From Nymphaea colorata (taxonomy: Eukaryota > Streptophyta > Magnoliopsida > Nymphaeales > Nymphaeaceae), in contig NC_045140.1 of assembly GCF_008831285.2 (NCBI RefSeq), forward strand, positions 4,383,528-4,443,527: DNA of 60,000 bases, in the 5' to 3' direction. Positions 51,301 to 60,000 of the stretch are shown piece by piece (position 1 is the stretch's first letter; every line of letters starts with the position of its first letter). A program made the position numbers and the translations under genes. The notes beneath the pieces were generated by a model. It saw only the letters and a list, made by a program, of their open reading frames with translations. It was not told the origin of the DNA and did not search any database.

Positions 51301-51607
51301 GGCACCTGCAACACTCCGCAAGTCAAGTTTCCTGTCAACACTGAGCACCACTTTCACTGCTAGTGCAGCAAAGGAGCAACTACCTAAACCGCTGCCTAAC
51401 GTGCTCAACTCCGGCGTCTATGCCGACGGACCACCGGTGCCGGTTCAGTCCCGGAAACTGCTGAAGTTCGTAGACATGGCAGAGGTGGTGAGAGGACCTC
51501 ATGACCCACCTGGACATTGGCTTGTCACTGGCGCCAAGCTAGTTTTGAACGATCTCGGCAAGATCTCTTTGCACGTGAAGTTTGCGCTGCTTAATTATGC
51601 AAGTTGA
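43078..51607 (+). CDS. MACPF domain protein, At1g14780/CAD1/NSL1 family
   Basis: Seven exons join in phase: 43078-43335, 48979-49217, 49382-49583, 49663-49740, 50112-50292, 50632-50804 and 50909-51607 (TGA). All introns are GT-AG. The product is 609 aa, normal for the plant family (about 560-630). The first ATG after the CT leader is used. Family motifs include GRGFDLTCDFRL (about 17-28), CDKGDRLRFRSD (about 69-80), GKIPSGYFNA, the MACPF signature YGTHIIVG (171-178) followed by GG, ICSKRGG, PITSLLSGIPGSGYLSHAIN, and VGLRLYLEGK...NRLAIHVQHL. The C-terminal end is PGHWLVTGAKL...LHVKFALLNYAS. No signal peptide is evident. MACPF proteins form oligomeric membrane pores in animals. In Arabidopsis, CAD1 and NSL1 restrain salicylic-acid-linked cell death; this closer At1g14780-type member has no role I can name. 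Exon 1 is GC-rich. Confidence 0.93.
43336..48978 (+). other. first intron of the MACPF gene, 5.6 kb
   Basis: GTGAGT donor and CTGCAG acceptor. The GC-rich start (to about 43620) continues the exon composition, and the rest is AT-rich. It contains an AT microsatellite (45361-45389) and a diverged dispersed-repeat copy (48015-48190). Frames inside it (43340-43630 plus; 46273-46632 minus) have no recognisable motif. No nested gene was found. Confidence 0.8.
48015..48190 (+). repeat. dispersed GGGGC-type repeat within intron 1
   Basis: Diverged copy: GGCCATGGCCCCACCCAA, then an A-rich body, then GGCCCGCTCCTAAAAA. Limits are approximate. Confidence 0.4.
49846..49980. mobile_element. MITE within MACPF intron 4
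   Basis: Left end AGGGGTGATTTGGTAACAGT. The right end reverse complements to GGGTTGTTTGGCATCAGTG. These match the ends of the element at 23675-23847. At 135 bp it fills over a third of the 371-bp intron (49741-50111) without touching the splice sites. Confidence 0.6.
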
Positions 51608-52485
51608 GTTGATGACTTGATGTTCACAATTTGGTTTTGTCCATTAAAGGCCGGGTGGTGCGTTTGTGTATCACGTAAAGTCCTGTGACCAGGATCGTGA
51701 TCCCCATGCTCCGCATTGGATGGAGATCACGAAGTTGGTCGCGTTTTCACGTGACGCCCTAACCTGCCTGAACTGATCAGGATATGTGTTGGGGAAATTC
51801 GTGTCTATAATGTCCATTAAATTTGTACATGGTTTCGTTTGAAATTTTTTTCCTCATCAATGACAGGGAACCGTGCCGGCTCACTGTTACTGTTGGTTAA
51901 CTTCTTGTAGTGATTGAACATGAAAACCCAAACTTGTCAACAGGAATGGAAAAAATATTATTTATTTATTTTTCATAGTGCAACCTCTTTTGGATTAGCA
52001 ACTTTCGTTTATCGTTCTTTGGTATTTTTTGTCTTTTCCTTTTTTTTTCTTTTTTTTTCTCTCTCTCTCTCTCAATCCCCCTCCCCCAACCCGCCATCTT
52101 ATTCTTTTTTATTGTGTTGTTATCTTGTATATTTAATTCTTATACTTTATTTTTTGTAGCTTGTTTTTGTATCGAAACTTTTTGTTTCTAAATTTTGTTA
52201 TGCATTTTCATTTTATCGACTATTTCTCTCTCTCCTCTTTCTTTTCACGGATGTATTGGGCCCCATGTTTTGGCAGTGGTTGGGCGGCAGTGTTAAGCTT
52301 GTGCAGATACTGCTACATACATCGGCTTGATGGTTTCTAACTACTTGGCCGATGCTCTTTTCCGTAACCGGAAATGTGAGCAACCTTATGTATATTTAAC
52401 ATCTCAGCCACCGAACTGAAACCATTCAATGGTTGGGAGTGATCGGGGCAACGCTATGTTGGGGGATATTGTCCGAGGACATAGC

Positions 52486-52650
52486 ATAGCTAGGACTGGC
52501 AAGTCAATGAAAGTTTGGTTGTTAGTTTTGGTTTTGTGGTAGCTATTTATATGGACTTAAAAAGGTAGTAGTATGTGTTACTCTCAAATTAAAGGAACTA
52601 ACCATAAGTTTACCTAATTTGTAAAGTAGCTCTAGACCTTGGGGTTGGGT
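52486..52650 (+). mobile_element. diverged SINE-like unit
   Basis: The order of blocks TCAATGAAAGTTTGGTTGTT, AGGTAGTAGTATGTGTTACT, CCATAAGTTTACC and TAGCTCTAGACCTTGGGGTT parallels the units at 25058 and 27400. Similarity is weak. Confidence 0.35.
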
Positions 52651-52692
52651 GCTTAAGTCTTTCACCCAATGGTAAGTTCACTCAGTTTCTAA

Positions 52693-52830
52693 CATAACTC
52701 TAGACAGGAGTGGAGCCAAAAAAAATTCGTTAGGAAAGCAGAACTATAGATTTAAAATTTTAATAGGAACTGAAGTCTAATTTTTCAAAATTTTTATATA
52801 GATTGAAAATTCCTTTTAGCTGTCCGGATG
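52693..52830 (-). repeat. dispersed GGGGC-type repeat, minus copy
   Basis: GGAGTGGAGCCAAAAAAA at the left and TTTTTCAAAATTTTTATATA within match the reverse orientation of the family. Confidence 0.5.
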
Positions 52831-53262
52831 AATCATATGGTCTTAATTAAATGGTTAGGTAACCCTGAAAAGTCAGTCATCATTCAATAAATAAATAGAC
52901 ATCACTCATTCTTTCTCCCTCCTTCCCTTTTTCCTCCAAGTCCCTTCTTCCTCCCTCTTTCCCTTTTCCTCTTTCCCCTTCGTTTTTCCTCTTTTCCCTT
53001 GGTTTCCACTCATTCCAACTTTTTTTCATCAAAGGTTGAAATTTGTTTTCAAAAATATAAATCCAACTGACAAACACAACATACTTTTGGAAAAATAAAA
53101 TTTTATTTCTCATTTATTAATTTCAAAAATAAATTTCTCGAAACTTTTTTGTTTCCATTTTTCCAGCCATCGAACGGCCCCTTAATTATAATTACAGGTT
53201 GAAACCTTGGACATAGATTTTTCACATGGCGTCATGGTTAGTATTTCATAGGTAGATCTAGA

Positions 53263-53554
53263 GGTGGGCACCAGGCCGGGTACGTTATACCTCCTGGCAC
53301 GAAAAAACCTGTTTGGGGCGACTAGATGGGGACTCGATTCAGCCCAATAAATTTTAAATATTTTTTCATTTTATTAATAATATTTTTTATTATTAAAAAT
53401 ATATTTTATATTTAAAAATATATTTTATATTTAAAAATATTTTTTTATTGTAACCGAACCGGGCTGGGCTCAACTTATAAGCATCGAGCATCAAGACCTG
53501 GCTCAGGTTTCGAACATCCAACCAACCCAAACCTGATCGGGCCAGCCTGATGCC
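53263..53554. mobile_element. MITE-like element with GGTGGGCA ends
   Basis: Left end GGTGGGCACCAGGCCGGG. The right end reverse complements to GGCATCAGGCTGGCCCGATC. The centre is a repeated AAATATATTTTATATTTA block. The ends resemble those at 55122-55350, suggesting one family, possibly hAT-like (inference). Confidence 0.5.
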
Positions 53555-54361
53555 GCAAAACATTCTCTTCGTGACCTTCCTGCGCTGGTTTGAAGCTTGA
53601 ATTCCTTGAAATTTATGATTCACTTTATCTTTTAACAAGTGATGCCCAATCGTCATCCTGCGACTGCGAGTCGAGACTGTGTTATTATAATTAAAGACCG
53701 GACTTCAAAAGGAGAAAAAAACATAGAGAAAAGAAAAAGCAATACTTCTAAAAAGTAACCACTTTTTTGCTAACTTTCTTGGGGAAGACCGATTTTTCAT
53801 AAAAAAAAAATTCATATACATAAGGCCCTGATGTAACTTAGTTTAACTTAGCTAAAAAAAATAAAATTATTTGCTGTTTTTTCATCAATAATATCGCCCA
53901 TTATATTGCATGCTTATCCTTCTTCTCTCTTTATTAATTTTTAATATGCCTATTAAAAGAATAAGAACATAATTTAGTGATAGCGTAGGGTAATCAGCTT
54001 AGAAAAATAATGAAAACTTTCTTCAGGCCCTTACTAGACAGTTTTCTCAAACAAATTGCGGCCCTCACTAATAAAATTGCCAAAAATGAGTGTCTTAAAA
54101 TAATGCAGAAAAAGTAAGCCAAAAATAAAGTTTTCCACACAAAAAACAAAGTCCTTGATTAATTTATATAATTTTTTTTTTTTGGTGGGAAACTAAATGG
54201 AAAAGAGTAGAGAATGATGTCCAAAAGATTTTCAGCATCCCACTAATCCAACCAAACTACCCTATCCTTCTTGGGTGGGGGTATGGATATTTCAAAGGGA
54301 AGCGGCTCAGGTTTGCTTAAATTTTAACATAGAATAAATCATTGAACCTACTTGACAACCA

Positions 54362-54434
54362 GCCCGTCTAGCTCAGTCGGTAGAGCGCAAGGCTCTTAAC
54401 CTTGTGGTCGTGGGTTCGAGCCCCACGGTGGGCG
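54362..54434 (+). tRNA. tRNA-Lys (anticodon CTT)
   Basis: A 73-nt intronless cloverleaf. The acceptor GCCCGTC pairs with GGTGGGC, including two G-T pairs. The D arm is GCTC/GAGC. The anticodon stem is CAAGG/CCTTG with loop CTCTTAA, giving CTT at 54395-54397. The T arm is GTGGG-TTCGAGC-CCCAC, followed by a discriminator G. A and B boxes are intact. CCA is not encoded, as expected for a nuclear gene. A CAA motif lies just upstream (54356-54358), as in many plant tRNA genes, and a T tract follows. It decodes AAG in cytosolic translation. Confidence 0.96.
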
Positions 54435-54437
54435 TTC

Positions 54438-54441
54438 TTTT
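54438..54441 (+). terminator. RNA polymerase III terminator of tRNA-Lys
   Basis: TTTT begins three bases after the mature 3' end. This is the usual minimal polymerase III stop signal. Confidence 0.8.
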
Positions 54442-55121
54442 AATCTGCCTTTTTCCTCTCCCGTTCTTTTGTTATCTCCAACGATTGTCAGTGCTAAATT
54501 CACGATTGTGGTATAAGCATAAAAGAAGATCAAAATGAAAAGAAATGCCAACAAAATGTATTTTTTTACATTTTACACGTTTTTGTCACATTTTTTAATG
54601 TCAAACTGCTTTTTTCTATTTTCTAATTTTTATTTGTTACTTATCTACTTATTTTTTGATGTCATCTTATTAGTTTAACATTATTTTTAAGAATTTTAAA
54701 ATTTTAAAATTTACCATAATTTTCCTGTTTTTCTCCCATTCTTTTCATGCTAGCTGCATTTATGCGAGGAAGACCTCGAATGTGAAAAATGAGATTTGTG
54801 ACTATGCCCTAAACTAATACTTTCTTAAATTACATAAAATTTAAGAAACAATGTTGAATTTTATCTTCTAATATTATCCATATACCATTGCTTTTTTAAA
54901 TTTAATAAGAGTTAACTTATTGGGTCTTTATCGGACTCAATCAGAAATTTTGGGTTGATCTCCATGAACGGAATGCAGTGCAGTCATATGCAAATATATC
55001 TTATTTCATGCATTTTGATTATATCAAGAGATACTCTTGAAATTTGGAACAACCCTTCCACTCCTATCAAAGAAATAGATATAACTTCAATAGCAACTTC
55101 TGGCCCAGCCTTTCAAATAAG

Positions 55122-55350
55122 CATGGGCAACGGGCTCGAGTACCCGATGAGTACCCAATACCCGGCTCGGGCTGGCCCAATAATATATCGGGCCAACCCA
55201 AATCGGCCAGGTGGGGCCCAATTCGACCTGATTAAAAATATATTTTATACGGGTATTGGGTATTGGGCACATATTTGGGTTTCAGGCGTTGAGCTTACCA
55301 GGACTAGACTCTTATCAGGCCAGGCCGAGCTGGCCCGATGCCCAGGTCTA
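55122..55350. mobile_element. MITE-like element with TGGGCA-CGGGC ends
   Basis: Left end GCATGGGCAACGGGCTCGAG. The right end reverse complements to TAGACCTGGGCATCGGGCCA. The interior has GGGTATTGGGTATTGGGC and its partial complement. A 136-codon frame crosses the element but follows its repeat structure, not a protein. Confidence 0.5.
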
Positions 55351-55418
55351 CTTTTAGTCGTATGAGAACGTTTAAATCACAACAATGAGCATTGCTTTCT
55401 CCAAAGTCCAAGCCCCAA

Positions 55419-55870
55419 GGATGTTAATGGATCGAATTCCGACCGGATATTTGACTGAACTGCTTCAAAAGAGTTGGATATAGAAAAAAAATAATATTTG
55501 ATTAAGATATCAGATCGATTTGGATTTATTCAGATTCAATTTTAAACAATTGTCCTATTGGGTTCGGATTCGATCTTAAATGAGTATCCTATATCTAATA
55601 TCCATACAATTTGGAAATCAGTTCTTAATATATCAGAACGTGGTTCAGATTCAGTTGTATATCTAGTAGTCAGATACAGATTCAGATGTGAAATTAAAAG
55701 CCGGATTTGGATTGGATCCCGATTATGAATTTAAAAAACACATTCGGATATGGTATAGATTTTTGTTCAAATGTATTTGGATTCAAGTTCCAATTCAAAT
55801 TTGTGAACATCCGATAAATTGGACATAGTAAAAGGCACATTCGATTCGAGTATGATCTGTTGACATCTCC
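55419..55870. mobile_element. TIR-like element with GATGTTAA ends
   Basis: Left end GGATGTTAATGGATCG. The right end reverse complements to GGAGATGTCAACAGATCAT. It is filled with degenerate GGATTCAGATT/ATATCCG motifs like the element at 28562-28826. Confidence 0.5.
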
Positions 55871-57511
55871 ATTTGAGAGCACCTCAAGGGTTCTAATTAC
55901 TGAAGACCATTCGAATTGCAAACACTAATAGTGTTCTCTCTCAAGAACAAAAACTACGATTGTTAAGTTCCAGCCCCAGTAAGAATGAGTCAACTCATCA
56001 CCTGTGTGTGTTATCCAACATCGTCAAGATAGTTCACAAATAACTCGGACAAGCTCTTAGATTTCAGCGCTATGAGAAAGTGAAACTGGTGGTTAGGGTT
56101 GTACAAAGAGTCGAGCCAACTCCAGCTCACTCTGTTAAGCTCTACTCAAGCTTGAGTTACATGAACTCGACTCAATTAAACTCAAGTAAGCTTGTTTGAT
56201 CTAAGTTATCTTATACATATATATATAGTCTTTCAAACCTAAAACCAAAGAAAGAGATCCAGTCAAATGAAGGGTAGGTAAATGAGTTTAAAAGAGTAGA
56301 GCTCGAGCCAAAGCCCGGTCTATCAAATCAAGTTCAAGGCGATCTTGTACAGCTCAAATCGAGCTAGAGCCGAACCATATATGAGTCGAGTCAAACTGAC
56401 TGAGCTCAAGCTCAACTCTGCTCGTGTACAGCGCTATTGATGGTGACCTTATCTCTATTTTTTTGCTAATCTTCCTAACAACTTTTATGTTAGTAGACAG
56501 AAGGTGGCTTTCAGTTGTAAAATTGAAAAGGACACTTTTGTATTCTCATGAGAGCAATCATATTCATAAACTCAAAACGAAGTTAGCAGGAGGTATTTAC
56601 AGGTTCAGAGCCACCAAATGTTCTATCATCAATTTAATGGCAATGCTTTTTTTAATGAAGTTTTTTTTTTCCCTTCAGAAATGGCTTTTCTTCACAAAAT
56701 ATTGCACAAACCTTGGAAGTTTTGAAACATAAAAAACATATGGGAAAAAAATCACTAGAGAAATCGTTTTCTTAGAAAAATGTAAAGAAACAATCCAAGA
56801 AGAAAAAACAAAAAAAAACACATCCTTAAAAATGTGATAAAAACCTCTTTGAACGTATTGGGAAGGTAATGGGCATATCTTAGCATAGTATTCTGGCATT
56901 TTCATTTTTGGCTGATATTTTCAAAATATTGCGATATTCTGATGTCATTGGCTGGCATTACAACTGCAATAACAACCAGAAGTTTTTAAAACATTTGAGA
57001 TATTTGTGATGATGACTACAGAGGTGACAGTTGCCAATCGAACTGAAATCAGAACCTAACAGATGTTTCCATGCTTTTCCTCTCGTTAGATAAGCCAAAG
57101 AAACTGCCAGCCATTCAAATTCCCGGTCGAATCTAGCCTTCCATGTAACCCATCACTAATTAACATCAATCAAAGATGATATATCAAATCATCAAGACCA
57201 AAGTGTATGTTAATATGCTGTACATTAAATTACACTGAACTGCACCAGCTGAACCTTCTCTGGTATCACAGTCATGGTGTGATCAAAATTCTTGTGGCAT
57301 TCAAGCATCTAGTTCTCAAATACCATGAGCTGGCTCCTTGCGACTCAAGTATGTGATAGTATAGCTTAGACAGTATATTGCATGTCATATCATGCTCCAA
57401 ACCTTTCAAGTCTCTATTCACAGTGCACGCAGCACGCTTAACTGTACATGCACTTCCTGAGAGCGTCTGCTTCAAGCTCTCACTTTGTAGCCAAGCTGGT
57501 ATCCCAGTTCC

Positions 57512-59806
57512 TCATGAATAGGCTTCAGATCCATGGGAAGTGAAGGTTGAACTGATTTGTGAGACTGCTTGACTTGGTAGGTCAAGGATTCGTAGTCCGC
57601 GGCCCCAAAAGGAGGCAAGACAAAGGCCCATGATAGCCATTGCTACTACAGAACAAGCAGCCGGGACTGCATGAGTACCTCCAAGGAACTGGGTAGCAAG
57701 GAGGCCGGCCAGAGTGGAGCTTTGCATCCCTGTACATAATGATATGGTCCTGCAGACACTCTCTTTTTGTCTGCCAAAAATACAAGAGAGGAACCATGAA
57801 TAAGGTGATGTTAACAGCCACAGAGAATTCCCTTCTACAAAATTCAGGAAATACAGGATAGCAGCATTCATGACAAAGCAGTTACAATATGCAGAACCCT
57901 GTTATAAGAAGATCATTCAGTGACACCCGTGGACCTCTTGTTCTGTGTTCTTAAAATATGAAGAGCACTACCACAACCAAACAAGTTCATAAACTGCTAA
58001 AGTTTCCTTTTAAGGGAAGCACGTTAAAGACACATTGCAAACATTTTTACCTCTGTCCAGATGACTAATTTCTACATCTGGGACCTGGACATCAAAATGG
58101 GCATCCAATCGAGTTACCTTTCGAATGGTACCACATTGAGTAGTCCTAACTAGTAATGAACAAAGATTGACTCACTTAATATGCCAACAAACCTTTTCTA
58201 GACTTTCACAGATAAGAATCATACAGTCACTCAATATTTGCAATTTTTTTTATATTTGTAGAGGAACTGAATTGTGAAAATGACCAAGCATGAGTTAGTT
58301 ACTAGCTTCAGAGAAATTTTCAAGAAAGTGCAAGCTTCAATAGCAGAAGAATTGCAATCTGACCCATCGACCACCAACACCCCGACCTGTTCCACATCAT
58401 ACACAAAACAACAATGCAGACAGAAATGGCCTTACTCATTCCAACGCTTAGTCTTATCAACAAAGAATTTTATTTCTTATGGAATGCAATCCAAAGCTAC
58501 AGGTGCTTCTTTTGCAGGAATGCACATTATGCTTCCACTGTGAATTAACAAAACATGTTATCATCGAATAGCAATAGTCTCACATGTTACATCTAACTGG
58601 ATTGAAAGAACGAGAGCATCAAAACGAGCAAGCAAAAGTACCTTAAAACAGGAAGTTTAGATATCCAATATCCAATGATGAATGCTGACATATGAAATGC
58701 CAAAACTGGTAGAAGTAAGCGAAGACCCTCTCCAGATAATAGCTGATCACGATTAATGGCCAGGGGGCTACCAATACATAGTGAAGTGCAAACCATGGCA
58801 AGAAATGGCATAACCGGTCTAATAGCATTTACAAATGCCTTGGCATATGTGTTTAGCAAGAGTCCAAGAGTGACAGGAACCAGCACCACCTAGGGACCAC
58901 ATGTAATACCAAGTTTGAGATTTTCAAGTAACAAGAGCATGCATTTCAGTCATTGTAAAATTGGGAAGTTACTGTACCTGTAATATTGATTTCGACATGG
59001 CAAGGCCATCAACTGGAACCACAGACCCTATTAGTAAACCAGTAAGAAGTGGTGTAACGATCACAGAAGATATTGTTGTATAACTGGTCAAAAGAATGCT
59101 CAAAGCCACATCCCCTTTTCCTAAATAATTGGCGTAACTTGAGAGTTGTGCACCACCAACACATGCAGTCAAAATGAAACCAGCAGCAAAAATGGGAGGT
59201 GCCCCAAAAACTCTAGCGATTAAGAAGCCCAACATTGGTTTGAGCACATACTGTGCCATAAATCCAATAAATAGCGGTAAAGGTCTGAAAACAAGTAAGA
59301 AATGCTAACTTTTAGTCAGGAATTCCATGAAAATGGAGTAAAAATCAAGAAAATCAATGTGGAAAGCATTATTCACTGATCAACAGAAAAATAACAAAAG
59401 AATGTGACAATATAAAAAGAGTCAGAAGTTCATGTAAATAATGAGCATGAGGGTTTCCTTTTCCAGCTTTCCTTCTTCTTGTCCTTTCTCTTTTTGAACC
59501 ATTGAAATAATCAAACATGTATACAACTATATTAATGAAGAGGAGATTAAAAAATAAGCTATAAACATTGTACAGAACTTCTTTTCAAGACAAAATATGG
59601 GTCTCAATTTTCAGCATCAATCCTCCTGTAGCTCTGAACAAGTATCAGAAAGGAAGAAAGACAGTAATTCAGGAATGAAGAACTTCAATAAGAAAGGAAA
59701 AACAGTGCACCTTTGAAATGCCAGAGCGAAATCACTTATGGACAGTTGAACACCAATTGACAGCATAATCCCACCAAGAGCAGGGGCATAGTACTCCTTC
59801 GATACC
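57512..59806 (-). CDS. BASS-family plastid transporter, BASS3-like (3' four exons)
   Basis: Four in-phase exons on the minus strand: 59711-59806, 58978-59284, 58642-58889 and 57512-57770 (TGA). All have GT-AG introns. They give about 302 residues of the bile acid:sodium symporter fold. Motifs in order are YYAPALGGIMLSIGVQLS, QYVLKPMLGFLIARVFG, CVGGAQLSSYANYLGKGDVA, SILLTSYTTISSVIVTPLLTG, then MPFLAMVCTSLCIGSPLAIN, and RTISLCTGMQSSTLAGLLAT with MAIMGLCLASFWG. The hydrophobic blocks correspond to most of the ten-helix transporter core. The closest recalled family member is BASS3 (At3g25410), a predicted chloroplast-envelope sodium/metabolite cotransporter of unknown substrate. The 5' exons, including the plastid transit peptide, lie beyond 60000. 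No frame breaks are seen. The 871-bp last intron holds no gene. Confidence 0.88.
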
Positions 59807-60000
59807 CTAGAAGAAATCATTGGTTACACTTCTAACAATCGTTGGGAACTGAATCCAAATATATTAGAAGGATGGACAGATAGAATTCAATTCCTAACAC
59901 CAAAATTTTTCCGTATGTTTTCATTTATTCTGATAAATTATATTGAAGACTGAAAACTGCTATTCTCATTTTCTGAAGTCACTATTTGTCGCAATAGCAA

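Larger units (their letters stand above)
51608..54361. other. MACPF 3' flank and intergenic repeats
   Basis: No gene recognised. The first few hundred bases after the stop are presumably 3' untranslated region. Further on are CT-rich tracts (52020-52085 and 52905-52990), a SINE-like unit (about 52486-52650), a dispersed repeat (52693-52830) and a TIR element (53263-53554). Confidence 0.55.
54442..57511. other. intergenic and BASS 3' flank
   Basis: No gene recognised. It holds MITE-like elements at 55122-55350 and 55419-55870 and GAGCTC-rich sequence at about 56095-56430. The last few hundred bases (about 57150-57511) are probably the 3' untranslated region of the minus-strand BASS gene. Confidence 0.5.

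Noticed and set aside
50930-51607. 225-codon frame as a stand-alone gene
   Set aside because: It is the last exon of the MACPF gene. An AG acceptor at 50908 and family alignment join it to the upstream exons.
54955-55365. 136-codon frame
   Set aside because: Most of it lies in the repeat-rich MITE-like element at 55122-55350. No protein motif.
58274-58543. Plus-strand frame inside the BASS gene
   Set aside because: Lies in the last intron of the minus-strand gene and has no known motif.

Overview
The window looks like nuclear DNA of a flowering plant: AT-rich, gene-poor, full of (AT)n and (GA)n microsatellites and short transposon remnants. The genes have spliced exons with GT-AG introns and encode plant-specific families (an IBH1-type atypical bHLH protein, a plant MACPF protein and a plastid BASS transporter). 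The species cannot be fixed from the sequence alone. No bacterial, viral or organellar gene block was seen.

Layout. About 1-4.9 kb is intergenic and holds a broken endo-beta-mannanase exon on the minus strand (3346-3542). A 5,014-bp element fills 4881-9894. It has TGTT...AACA ends and a perfect 5-bp target duplication (CTAAT), and is best read as a solo LTR of a large-LTR retrotransposon. Two nested tandem arrays (2 x 251 bp and 3 x 456 bp) lie inside it. About 9.9-20 kb is mostly unassigned, with one unrecognised set of phase-consistent exon-like segments (11595-11982). The single-exon IBH1-like gene is at 20224-20679 (minus). From 21 to 42 kb there is no confident gene. This stretch holds a roughly 2.3-kb tandem segmental duplication (24750-29160), SINE-like units, a dispersed family with GGAGCCA-type ends, TIR elements, AT microsatellites and an inverted pair of GAGCTC-rich elements (40.1 and 42.4 kb).

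The main gene is a seven-exon MACPF gene (43078-51607, plus; 609 aa predicted) with a TATA box, a CT-rich leader and a 5.6-kb first intron. A nuclear tRNA-Lys(CTT) gene sits at 54362-54434. The right edge holds the last four exons of a BASS3-like plastid transporter gene (57512-59806, minus), whose 5' exons lie beyond the window.

The genes are unrelated in function: brassinosteroid/growth signalling (IBH1-like), defence or cell-death control (MACPF), plastid envelope transport (BASS) and translation (tRNA). Nothing suggests a gene cluster. I found no convincing new multi-gene system. The most notable items are the 5-kb solo LTR with its nested arrays, the tandem segmental duplication, the mannanase relic, the inverted element pair and the unrecognised exon set near 11.7 kb.
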